Part shown: in pieces, positions 1-13,300 of the stretch
Position numbering within the stretch: the stretch's first letter is position 1
Layout of the letters: every line of letters starts with the position of its first letter
Source of the DNA: Amia ocellicauda
Lineage: Eukaryota; Chordata; Actinopteri; Amiiformes; Amiidae
DNA length: 64,000 nucleotides
Direction: 5' to 3'
Assembly: GCF_036373705.1 (NCBI RefSeq)
Contig: NC_089850.1
Coordinates: 29,700,733-29,764,732 of the forward strand
Notes under the pieces: model-generated
What the model was told of the DNA's origin: nothing
The model's input: the letters and a program-made list of their open reading frames with translations, nothing else
Database searches by the model: none
Translations under genes and position numbers: made by a program

Positions 1-36
1 ACTGCTTATGCTGCTCACTTTCTTTCTTACATCCAG

Positions 37-3000
37 GTTCCTGGATAAAATGTACATCCTTTCAAGCCAGGAAGCTTTACAGAAATTCATGCTGAACCCA
101 CGGCCATACCTCCTCCCCCCAATGCCCAGACCCCCCTGCAAAGTAGCACTGATCGGACCCCCATCATCAGGAAAAACAACTCTCTGCAGATTGCTTGCAG
201 AAAAGTACAACGCAAAGGTATGGTTTAACATCAGACTTTTCAAATAATTTCTCCTGATCTTATAATTGTTGCTGCCTTTTTAGTTAAGTAATACAATTGA
301 ATTATTTTCAGTGAAGAACGGTTTCATAGGGCATACATGAATGCACTTATAGTGTGTGCCTTTGTCAATAAATTGTACATTTGTTTATATTTGCTATTAA
401 TTACTGCTGGTATATAATGGAGAGATGCTATAATGACAAAGACCAATCATGACAGAGACAATGTCTTCCAGTAACAGAGAAATTGCCGTTGGCTTTTGTC
501 ATTGCTGTACCTTCAAGGTGGTGGACATGGAGGTAGCTATCCAGCCTGTGATTGCTGAAGAGCGACAGAGTCTGCTGCATAAAGCACGGGAAGAGGCCCT
601 GGCGTCTGCGATAACCGAAGTTCAGATGAAGCTACAACAAGAACACCTTAAAAAAGCAGCTGCAAGTGGTGAGATAAACCAAATAAGCATTCTCTGTTCC
701 AAGAAAAATAAGAAAGGTAACCTGCAATACCTATTTAGACTGCACCTGCAGAACCTGAAGTCTATGTCTCTGCTGTGCAGCCAATAAACTGTTTTGTCCA
801 GTACTGCATGACCACACTACCCACTACAGGAGATCTGATCTTGACACTATTCATTCAGCTTTTGATTATTCCACTTGCCTGCTTCTTCAGCCCATGTTAT
901 ATTGTAATCCTTCATCCACTTCAGATGTATCTGGTACTGCACTGTGCTTCACTGTGTCATTAAGTGTGTTATACTTAATGCTTATGTTGCTTCTGGAAAG
1001 TTTCTGGACAGGGCGCAAGAAGAAATCCATATATTTGGACAGTTAGATGGCTAAGACTTCAGCAGAGTAGGGAAGCTGTAGGAGCTGCAGCATGTGACAA
1101 TGCCTCTGTTTGTGCAATGCGATAGAAAGCTGTGCTAAGGCAGCCTTGGACAAGGAGCAGGAGTCTGAGTCTGAGCACGACCTGGCAGCGTCCCCTACAG
1201 ACGAGAGCCAGGAACCAGGTAAGATTATTAAAGAGGTGGCAGCAAACTAAATACTTGTATGCTGATATGTTATTCTTGCTGCTTAAACATTTATGGGAAT
1301 TGTATTTTTTAAACCACTGTCATAACACTCCATATTCTTGTGCTAAAGGCTTGTCAATATATATTTAGCAGGACTGCTAATTCTTATTGCAATGAAGAAA
1401 ACCCCTGCAGGTTTTTCTAACTGAAATCATAACATTCTGGAGTGAGTTGACACAGAAATGAATGATACTAGATACAAAGTTTGCTGTATTTTACTCTTAA
1501 GGAAACACATCCAACAGTGATACGATTGTCAACAATCAATTGCTCTATGTCCAGCTGATAATCAGTGGCATATGTAGACATTACTTTAACATTAATCTGT
1601 CAACTCCATTTAAATAAATCATATTGCTGTGTTAGGCCTATATTCTATACAAAAAAAATACCGGTCTAAAAATAATCTTTACCCTGGCTTGACTATTGCT
1701 TCCAAGTAGATATCTCTCTATTTGTGAAGTGTTGAGAGACCACAAAGAGAGAAATGGGCTTATTTGTTTCTGTTATTGAAGTCTCGTTTGGGTGAGTTTT
1801 CAGCATGGATTTCCCTAATACAAAGTCTTGTCTTCTGTGTTTTCCTGCAGCCAAGATAGACAGTGTATCATTTCCAGATGAAGAAGTGGAAGAGTCTGCT
1901 GATCACAAGTCTGAGGAACAGGCAGAAACAGCTGCATCTTCTTTGAGCGAAAAGAGTACAGATGAAGGTGAGCTTCCACTTTAATTGAGCACAGTTTAAT
2001 TGTAAACCAGAGCCACAGAATTAGTTAGGAAAGTTAGAGGACTTTAGTTTAACCTTAGTTTCATGATTATACTAACCTCAGTGAATTTCAGTGCACTGAA
2101 GTTACCATTACTGTTTTCTGATAGGACTTTTGACCTTTTCAGTTATGCAAGTGTGTAATTTGTATGCCTTGAGACCCGTGCTGCATTAGATTTCCTTGTT
2201 AATTTCGTTGAGTCACACGAATGTGTCCAGGGATTCAATCAGCTGATTTAAAAACTTTCAACTTTCAAAAAAGTTTAAAGGAAAGGTATTAACGACAGTC
2301 TGCAAATGCTAAAGTGTGAAGCAAGACTTTATGCTTAATTTGGCATTAGAATAAATCTGACGGTCAGCTTTTAATACAGCTAAGTTGTAGCTGAAATGAA
2401 ATTCTGATTGAGAAAACTACAGCTTATGTTACCTGGAAAATGTTGAAGTATGATTCTACAAGGAGGAGGTGTGGAGAAATACAAATCAATGTATTAGTAT
2501 AAGGTGAAGCTTACGGTTCCGTACACAAAGATTGGGGCCTTCCTGTCATTGCAGTGCCGGAAGTGACAGCTGACCACCCCGAGGTCCAAGCTCTCCTTTT
2601 GGAGGCTGTTAAGAAAGCAGAGCAGCTCCCCATCACACTCTCCCCAGATGTGTATGCCGATACACTGGAGAAGCATATCAGTCAGGTAAGATCAATGAAG
2701 GAAGCAGTGCCTCATATTTTTAAACAACAATATCTTATTGGCACCAGCTTAAACAATGGCAGATGCTGTTTCTCAACGATTAAAGAACATGTTGTAATTA
2801 GAGATAAACAAGACTACCTTGCAAAATGTCCTTTGTTATGTATATCTTGAAAGTAAAATGCATAAAGGCAACAGTGCTTAAGGTGGTTTTCTTGATATAC
2901 ATGCTGTAATACAGTAGCCTAATCTCCTGGGCTGCTCAGCACTCTTGCTATCATGCACTTTATTTAACTATGCTTCCTTATGCTCCAATGCTTGCTTATG

Positions 3001-4305
3001 TATTGTTAGCACTTCTATTGTTTTACTGCAACTTCTCCTTTGACCCCCCACTCCCTTTAGCACATACCTAGGACTTAACTGTATTATTTCCACTCGTTAC
3101 CTAATTGAACTAGGATGTACGCTTATTAAATTACTTGGGTAAGGGTAAGCATCTGCTAAGAAATGAATAATACTAGTAAGTTCATAGAGCAAGTTTAATC
3201 ACTGACACTAATTTTAAAGTGTTAATGAAAGAGACCATGAGCAGCTCTTAATTCCATATATGAGCTTTCCAGACACAACCAGTGCATTTTTCCTTGCAGA
3301 TAGGTACCGATACAGAGGATCTAGCTGGAAAGGGGTGGGTGCTGGATAACTTCCCAAGAAACAGAGATCAGCTGACATCCATGCAGGAAAGGGAAATCAT
3401 GCCAGATACATTCATCTGCTTGAGAGACAATGAAGAGGATGGTAGGCAATATCACAACCTCGTAGATCTCACAGACAGGGAGATAAGAGTCTGAGTGTCT
3501 GAATGTATGCCTGGGGTGTTTGAGCCTTTAAACTGGTTTGGAAAGCAGTGACAAGTGCATACGTGTTATTATGTTGGAAACTATAAAGAAAACTGATTAT
3601 ATTTGAAAAAATGCTTCACTGCTCATATCACAGCATTGGAGAGTAAGGTCCATTAACATGTCATTTAAACACATAAAGAGCTTAAGGAAATATCACTTGT
3701 ATACTGTAACACTGAAATGACAAACCAAGATAATGTCAATTTGAGTGCTATATATGGTAATCTGGTTCTTGTACTTTAAATAATGGCATATAATGTGCAT
3801 TTTAAATTAAAACCATAAATCAAAATCCTTATTTTGTCTTTAACTCGAGCATAAAATCTAAAAGGATTGACAGTTTCCTTTGTCTAACTGTATGTACTGT
3901 GTGTTAGAAAACACCATCTTTAAGCTGTCTACTTCAGCTTCCCTATATAAATAACCTTGTTTTGTACCCGTGATCTTAATTTCATGATTATGATCATGTT
4001 TTGTTTCATGGGTCAAACAACTTTCCTTCAGTGTAATTCTAATTTTATTACAACTGGTATCATAGGCTTATTTCAAAAGTCCACTAGTGATTATAAGACA
4101 TTTGTTATTTCAATAAAAGCTCAGTGTTATTAAAGTATTTAATATATATTGAATTAAAGCCTTTTGATCCCATTATCTCTTTCCAGGAAAATACCTCTTG
4201 ACTAGAATTTATGAACTCCACAAAGATGAAATTAACTCTGCCATAATGGAAAGACTGGAAGAAGAGGAACGACTTAAAGCCCTTGAAGCACAGGAGGCAT
4301 TGTGC
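37..4305 (+). other. ak9: AK9 internal kinase domain A (ADK2-like)
   Basis: The first exon encodes a module ending in LNPRPYL, followed directly by the P-loop GPPSSGKTT (about 155-181). The exon at 3300-3441 encodes [13 protein letters not shown], matching the GFxLDGFPR motif that holds the NMP. Its arginine is kept. Between them are acidic, low-complexity exons (518-1967) that are much less conserved than the kinase core. By order this should be the second of the four kinase units of human AK9. Confidence 0.75.
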
Positions 4306-7300
4306 GTGTAATGGTCTAACCCACATTCTGGATATTGAGAAATAAATAACACATACTAAAAACCATTAAGCTTGTCTGAAAACTGCAATATATATTGATA
4401 AATGTGTGTAATGCGGTTTTTATTTATTAATATTTGTTGATATGGTCAGTATGATATGGTCCTTACGGTGACATAATCCCTGTCTTAGTAAAAGAGTGTA
4501 CAGATCCCCCGTGGCAGGGTCTTTTGGCGTAGCGTTTTTTGCTCTCCTGGGGTGGCTGTGTAAAGAGGGACACTCAGTGCCGCGTCTGAGAAATGGTGGT
4601 TCAGATCCGAGCAGGGGCTCTGACCACACACGCTACACTGGTCTCCTGTGCTGTCTGGCTCTGTACTGACGTGATGGTGGGTGTGGTGTCCCTGGCAGGA
4701 CACAGATGCAGGAGTTGGAGTTGGAGCCCGAGCCCGAGCCCGAGCAGGAGGACAGTCAGCCCAAACTGGAGGCCGTGCAGGAGGAGCCTGAAGGTAGGCT
4801 ACACACAGGGATTCCTAACACTCGCTGAACACGACTCCAAGTCAAGACCAAAAAGACAGTTTAAGCTTCTGTTATCTACACTGTTATACTTGTACAGAAA
4901 ACCCAATGGTTACTCAAACTGTGCCTGCCACTGTAAACTAGATTAAGATGGCCAATAACATTTTACCTGTACTGACTTTCTATCTTTTGGTTTTAAATGA
5001 GACCCTTTGCGTTTGTTTGAAGTATATTAATGGGAAGAGAAACAATGTATACTTGCCTACCAAAATGTTGTTCTTATTATATGTATAAGCATTGTAACAC
5101 CGTGAGGAGTTGCGATGGTGCAAGTCTGTTTGAATCGGCAGGATCTTAGGGAAACAGACACACTCAGGTGGGGATATAGTGCAAAGGAAGTTAATTTGTT
5201 ATATACAGTGCCAAATGGAAGATGAATCAAGACAAAAGTCTAGCTCCTCTGGACCCGACCTTCACTTCTTTCAGGGCCCCTCTCTATAAACACAAACCCT
5301 AGACAGACAAAATACTAAACACAAAAAGCCAATACACAAATAAACTCACCACTCCAGCCGGCTCCTGCTCGCCCCACAACCAGAAAGCTGCTGCTTCCTT
5401 TCTAACCCAGCTATCTCTTTTCACAGCAACAGAGACATCAGACAAGTCCCACCCTGGAACACTGCCCGACACAGTAGACCAACAGCCACATGCAGATAAA
5501 GATGCCATTCAGACAGACCCTGAACATAAGCCAAAGACCATCCCTGAAGTAAAAGGTGAGACCCAACCAAGGAATCCCCCATACTTCCCCATAATTAAAA
5601 CTAAGAAACTCGGTCATAGATTGAATTATTTGAAGACTTGGGGTGAACATTATGAGCCTTTGAATGCTCTACATGACTAGGTTTAACTGTTGTTTAGGTC
5701 AGCTAATGTATGACTATTGAACAGCTATTGTGTTTTGCTTGTGGTGTATTTAGACATAGCATTACCTCCGGTTTGGGAGAATGGATTCCCAGAGGGTCCT
5801 GAGATGGAGCCCTTCAGACAGCAGGTGAAAGTCTTTGTGCAGGATTGGGAGGCCATGGAAGCCTCCATCCCAGGAGCTTCTCTCTGTCTTGTGGAGATGA
5901 ATGGGAAAACCCCCGAGAGCCTGCTGAGCGAGGCTGTGTCCCACATGGAGAGTAAGTAGCCTTTTGTGGAGTGCAGGAGGCAGGTTCAGTCAGGCATTTA
6001 TATCCTGCTACTTTGGCGTGAAATTAACTGGCACTGTGAAATCACGCTTACTTTGATAGGACCTTTCAAGTACGCAGCCTGGGAGCTGTCTGGGGTGGAC
6101 CTCGATGAGGAGGAGGAGGATGCTCACGCACTGGCAGACATGGAGCAGGCAGAGGAGGAGGGAGAAGAGGAGGAAGAGGAGGAGGCAGAGGTGAGCCCAG
6201 AGAGTTATGATCAGCATAACGTTTTGAAGATCTGCTAGGTAACATGATATGGCTGTAACTCCATTGTTTACATTTGTATAATTTAATTATTGTGCTTTAA
6301 GTTTTAAGTATCATTCTCCTACTTGAAGGAAGAAGGCGGCACTCGTAAAAGGCAGCTTGGAGATACTGCTCACTTCTGCCCGGTCACTCTCAAGGAAAAA
6401 AATGTACTGTTTCCCTGCGCTGATGAGTATGCAGCTAAATACCGTGAAAAAGTCTACTACTTCTCCAGTCCAGAAGCCCGGGAGAAATTTTTGCAATGCC
6501 CAGAGGTGTATGTGTCCCATACCAAGCTGCTGAAAGTAAGATTTTTAAAAATATGATGCCTATTTAGAGTCACAAATACACTCAAACTAGTTAAACTACA
6601 TATATCTGGTCAGAATGTTTCCTTCTTCTTACCTCCTTCATTCTCTCAGGCTCCCCCACTGAGAGTGTTTCTGCTGGGGGCTCGTGGCTCTGGCAAAACC
6701 ACCCATGGCAGATCTCTGGCCAACAAACTGGGCATCTTCCACATCCAATTCAGAGAGCGACTGCAGGAGATGATCATCCGCAAAACCAAGGGCAAAATCC
6801 CATTCGCTGACGAAGCAGAGCCAGAGGAGGAGGCCCCTGAGGACCTGGAGGCTCTGCTGGCCTCTGAGGCCCCCGAGGAGCCGACAGACGCCAAGGCTGC
6901 GGCCACTGCTGTGGATGGCCCCGAGCACCCAGATGCAGAGGTAGGGAGTTCTCGGCCTGGCTCTCATTTCCTGCTGTAGCATTCACCCATGTGTCCAGCA
7001 CTGTAACTGTAAAGTGTGCTGCATTGTGATGGCATTGTAAAACTTTCCCAGAGGCGTAAGAGCTACAGGTTGCAAAAATGAAAAGTAATGACGGTAATTC
7101 AGAGGGGCAGCAACACTGGAAGACCAGATTCAGTGTCCATTTATATCAATTAAATGTACAGTTCAAGCTATTGCATTTTCTGTTATGGTGAACAATTATG
7201 ATAACTCACAATGGGGAATATAAAGAAACATACTTAATAGCTCTGACCTTTAAAGGATTTTCATGAAAACTTGTTTCTACATTGTCTCTGAATTGATGCA

Positions 7301-10300
7301 GAAAGCATTTGCATAACTTAGACAAAAGCTTAGATTTATTTTAATTGTACAAATAAGAATAAGAAATCATGTCCAAAGACAAAGAACCCCACATAACTTT
7401 CTCAAAGAAGAGAGTAACATGACTGAACCTGTCTTGGCTGTTTTCTGTGTTGCCTGTGTGGGGGAACCTTTAAAAGCAGCTGGCCCTCACAGATGAAGAG
7501 GAAGCAATCAAAGCCTACCTGTCTGATGGAGAACCCTTACCCACAGAGATCCTGGACATGGTCTTGCCACAGTGGTGGGACGAGGAGCCATTCAGGTATG
7601 TTTAGAAATGTCCCTGCAGATAAAACTAATCCTCTTATCTAAGGAGCTTGTGGTCTATTTTACAGTCTTATAGATGCAATTGTAATATGATCAAACCAAT
7701 GATCGTTTCCCTGCAGGTCCACAGGTTTTATACTGGAAGGCTTCCCACAGAACTCGGAGGAAGTTCAGTACCTGGCCGAGCAGAGCCTGTTCCCTGACAT
7801 CGCTGTGATCATGTCTCTGGAGGCCACTGATGTGGTGGAACGGCTTCTGCCCCCTCGCTTAGCCCGGTGGAGGGAGAGGCGAGACAGGAAGATGGAGCTG
7901 CAGAGGAGAGTCAGAGAAATCAAGAACAGAATCAGGGTGAGGGTGCAACTACTTTGCTAAGCATCACAATGCATTTGATAGGGCCTTTTGTTTAGAAAAC
8001 ATTTATACTGTCTGCTTTTAGCATGTTTATTTCTATTTCCAAACTAGAACCAGTTGCTAGGGTAAGTGTCATAACTGAGAGGTTACTAGATTTTTTTTTT
8101 TTTTTTAATGCTCCCTTGTGTACAATTTAGGAGGACAAAATTGCTAAAAGAAGAGCTGAACTTTTAGCAGAACAAGCAGAAAAACTGGCAGCTGGAAAGG
8201 TAAAAAGGACATTGATTTATCTATTGGGTTTTATGCTCTTAAAATGTTATAGCTCTTGAAATACATTTGTAGCATAACCACCTGAAACACTTTTAGCTGC
8301 GTTTGTCAAGTACTAATTCATGTACTCAATTAGATTATAGTTTTGACATTTACTGTACTCTAATATATAAAGCTTTGTCAGTTTTTCTTCAAAAGGCATA
8401 AGTCCTAAAATAGCTTTCAATTCATATATATTATTATTTTAATAGAAAATATTATTTGTGGCTTTTAGAGTGTTTGAGAATCAAAAGTAAATAAAGCAAG
8501 GCCATTTATAATGTAGGAGCCACATCAAATACTACACTTACAGCGAGGGAAAAAAGTATTTGATCCCCTGCTGATTTTGTACATTTGCCCACTGACAAAG
8601 AAATGATCAGTCTATAATTTGAATGGTAGGTGTATTTTAACAGTGAGAGACAGAATAACAACAACAAAATCCTGAAAAACGCATTTCAAAAAAGTTATAC
8701 ATTGATTTGCATGTTAATGAGGGAAATAAGTATTTGACCCCTTCGACTTAGTACTTGGTGGCAAAACCCTTGTTGGCAATCACAGAGGTCAGACGTTTCT
8801 TGTAGTTGGCCACCAGGTTTGCACACATCTCAGGAGGGATTTTGTCCCACTCCTCTTTGCAGATCCTCTCCAAGTCATTAAGGTTTCGAGGCTGACGTTT
8901 GGCAACTCGAACCTTCAGCTCCCTCCACAGATTTTCTATGGGATTAAGGTCTGGAGACTGGCTAGGCCACTCCAGGACCTTAATGTGCTTCTTCTTGAGC
9001 CACTCCTTTGTTGCCTTGGCTGTGTGTTTTGGGTCATTGTCATGCTGGAATACCCATCCACGACCCATTTTCAATGCCCTGGCTGAAGGAAGGAGGTTCT
9101 CACCCAAGATTTGACGGTACATGGCCCCATCAATCGTCCCTTTGATGCGGTGCAGTTGTCCTGTCCCCTTAGCAGAAAAACACCCCCAAAGCATAATGTT
9201 TCCACCTCCATGTTTGACGGTGGGGATGGTGTTCTTGGGGTCATTCCTCCTCCTCCAAACACGGCGAGTTGAGTTGATGCCAAAGAACTCGATTTTGGTC
9301 TCATCTGACCACAACACTTTCACCCAGTTCTCCTCTGAATCATTCAGATGTTCATTGGCAAACTTCAGACGGGCCTGTACATGTGCTTTCTTGAGCAGGG
9401 GGGCCTTGCGGGCGCTGCAGGATTTCAGTCCTTCACAGCGTAGTGTTACCAATTGTTTTCCTGGTGACTATGGTCCCAGCTGCCTTGAGATCATTAACAA
9501 GATCCTCCCGTGTAGTTCTGGGCTGATTCCTCACCGTTCTCATGATCATTGAAACTCCACAAGGTGAGATCTTGCATGGAGCCTCAGACCGAGGGAGACT
9601 GACATGGTCTTGTAGCCCATTCCAGCCTTGTGTAGGTCTACAATCTTGTCCCTGACATCCTTGGACAGCTCTTTGGTCTTGGCCATGGTGGAGAGTTTGG
9701 AATCTGATTGATTAATTGCTTCTGTGGACAGGTGTCTTTTATACAGGTAACGAGCTGAGATTAGGAGCACTCCCTTTAAGAGAGTGCTCCTAATCTCAGC
9801 TCGTTACCTGTATAAAAGACACCTGGGAGCCAGAAATCTTGCTGATTGATAGGGGATCAAATACTTATTTCACTCATTAACATGCAAATCAATTTATAAC
9901 TTTTTTGAAATGCGTTTTTCTGGATTTTTTTTGCTGTTATTCTGTCTCTCACAGTTAAAATACACCTACCATTAAAATGATAGACTGATCATTTCTTTGT
10001 CAGTGGGCAAACGTACAAAATCAGCAGGTGATCAAATACTTTTTTCCCTCACTGTAAGTTGTATGGTCTTAATAAAATAGTATAGAGCACGATTGCTACA
10101 AAATGGCATTTGCTGTACACCAGTGGAAATAATGCATACAATACAGACAGTCAAATGCCATTGGTGCTTTGCTGAATGCGCAGGCGAAAGAGGATGAAGT
10201 GGAGGGCAGTGATGAAGAGCAGGAGGAGGAGATGGAGGAGGAGATTGAGGCCTTGATTCTGGAGGAGTTCCCTCCAGACGAAGAGGGAGAGGGAGAGGAG

Positions 10301-13300
10301 GAAGAACAGGAGGTCAATGCCACAGAACGATTGGAAATGGAAATAGGAGACAGGTTTGAAACCGATATCACCAACCTTCAAATCTTGCAGGTACGTCAGA
10401 TACAGAATACTAAGAACGTGAACACATTCACCTTCTCGTTGAGCCTTTTTCAAACATCTAAAACCGCAACAAACTGAACAAAATGCATAACTAAGAAAAT
10501 TATGAAACAGTATTTTGTTTTTATGTTTTAGGATGCCTTAGCTGATCTACACATACCCCAGATATCCATCAGTGCTGGGCGCAAGTCTCATATTGTAAGG
10601 TTCCAGCTCTGTGAGAGACTGAAGTCCCTGGTGGAGAACAGGGAAGCAGTCTTTGAGAAGTGCTACCCACTGAGCATCGGCCTTGCTCGCAAATTGCTGC
10701 GCCATTCATTTAAATACTACAGTGCTTTTGGGTGCTGGGACCCTGTCAGGGTAAGATCTGTGTATCCTTTAATAAATGAGTCAGTAGCATTTGTGCTACC
10801 CTTAAATTAAAACAGTAGCCATTTGGAAGGTCATATTTCAGTCTTCACAATTCTTACCGCTTTTATGATTCAGACAAATTCAATTTGGATAATGCAGTGA
10901 TTCATCATAGTCGGCTGTTTGCCTTCTTTGTTGGTTATTGATCTCTTTATTTGACAGCTCAGTGAAGGGGATGTGATTCAGCCCATTCAAGGTCCCAAGA
11001 ACCCTACTTATCCTGTGCTCTACCGCCAGTTCATTTATTTTTTTGCATCCAAAGACACCCGCAGCAGATTCATCGTGAACCCCATTAAATATCTTCAGCA
11101 AGACAAGCCTAAACCTTCGTTGCCAATCAAAATCGCTGTTGTTGGCCCACCCAAATCTGGAAAAAGCACTGGTAGGATAACATTTTTTTAACTAGAGGTG
11201 TACCTAGAAGTGTATGGACAGAGTATTACCACACATTTATTGAGATTTATTTTGATCAACCTGGGATAGTGTTGTCATCTGAATTTTAGTGTCCAATTAT
11301 TTTGTGATGAATGAGCTACAGTATTTTCTAGGACACATACTTAAGCTTCTGACTGTATATATATAAGCCTTTCTGTTATTTTTATTTCAAAATCATTATT
11401 AGAAAGTATGAGCAAATTTTATTTATAATCTTAATTGTTTTTAATAATTAAAAAAAAAGAGGGTTCATTAATATTTTGACGCACTGTGGAAGTTGAATAT
11501 AGATTGAGTTATAACAAGTATATTTTTAAAGGAATTAAAACAAACTTTTAAAATCTTTCACTTCCTGCTTCGTTACAAATGTCAGTTGCGAGGATGTTTG
11601 CCGGGGAGTATGGCCTGCAGCGGCTGTCCATAGGGGAGGCTATGCGGCTGGTGTTGTCCAATCAGAAACAAACAGAACTGGCCTGTCAGATGAGCAAGCA
11701 TCTCACCAAAGGCTTGACTGTTCCTGATGAACTTGCTATTCAGTGTCTGGAAGCAGCACTAATGGACCTTGTGTGCAGTACCAGAGGGTATGCCTTTGTG
11801 GTTGTATTTTGTAAAACGTATACATCTCTTCCCTCTGCCATTGACTCTAGTGTTCGCTGGTCTAGTAGTGTATGTTGCTGGCAGATGTTCCTCTCTCTTC
11901 CACCCTTGATGTGGCCACACACTTCAATAAATGATTAAGGTTACTTAAGGGCACCGTCTAAAGTACTGTTGCAGCCTTTTTATTGTCTAACTGACCGTCA
12001 CTCATAAATATTGATAGCTTAGTCAATTGAACATAAAACTGATTACTTAAATACATTAACTCATACTTGGGTAGGTCAAACCACAAATTAATATTGTGTT
12101 TTCTCCTTAGAGTAGTGATTCTTTAAATGCAACCATCATGCCCACATAACCTAAACAGGATGTTTTTCTGAAACCACAGCCCTCCTGTGTGACCCCTCTA
12201 ATAATACATATTTTCATGATACGACGCAAGATCAGCCCCCAGGGTGGAATCAATGGTATTCAACCTTGAAATCCTTAAAATACCAGTAAAGCTGCTTGAC
12301 AGTCAACAGCCTTAACCCTGTCTTTGTGTGACGTGTGTCTGCCTGTGTTGGCAGGTTTGTTCTTGATGGGTACCCTATGACAAAGAGGCAGGTTGACCTC
12401 ATGGCAGCCCGAAGTATTATCCCCATCAGGGTGCTGGAACTGCAGGTGGACACTAAGGAGGTTTTAAAGAGAGGCTTAATGGATAAAATGAATGCTGTCA
12501 GGTAAACTCTTCACCTTCCTCTCACCCTGAATGAACACAGGAAAGGTTCCTCCACTGTGTAGGCTGTCAAGCAGTCTACTCCTTTTCATACCATGAGCCA
12601 CCCATTTAAAGTGATTCAATAATATGGGAATTGAGTTCAATGGAATAGTCATTCAGGCCAGTCAGATTTTCCTTCATGGGGAAACCCAATTGAATGAATT
12701 TTCTATAAACATTTCCCCATTAATATCCAAGCCTTTTTTTTTCTCGCCCATTACTTCATGATTAATATGTTTTGTAATAATCTACATATGTATACAAGGT
12801 AGTTACCCACAAAAATAATTCAGGCCAAATAGTAAGCAATATTCATTGATAGGGAATGCAAGTATATACCTAACAACAAAAAGACTGTGCGTCTTCCTCC
12901 ACTGTTGTCTACCTCGCTTATGAAAGGCTGGAATATATATAGTGTCCTACCATGAAAGATTATCCCTCAGAATGGGTCAGGGATCACAAACATGAACAAA
13001 ATGATCAGCTACAGGAGGGAATTAATAATACATAAGAGCATTTACAATAAGACACACCATTTCCCATTGAGTCAGTCAATGCCTCGCTACTGTGTGCACT
13101 TAACAAAGAAGGCCTAATAAGGATCATTAGAGACTGCTTCTGTTACACAGTGAGTCAAACACAAACCTTAAAAATGACACTGAAGCACATATTGACTTAT
13201 ATAAGTAATTTGTATTCCCTTTCAGATCCTATCCAGTTCATGACAGTCCCCAAATTCTCACTATCCGCAATGCCTGCTACAAGCGTGATGTTGAGGCTGT

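Noticed and set aside
5095-5420. Possible LTR-like sequence before an ak9 exon
   Set aside because: No paired repeat, no retroelement genes and no target duplication seen.
6638-7001. Several open frames on the minus strand opposite AK9
   Set aside because: They are antisense shadows of the GC-rich AK9 exon 6650-6940.
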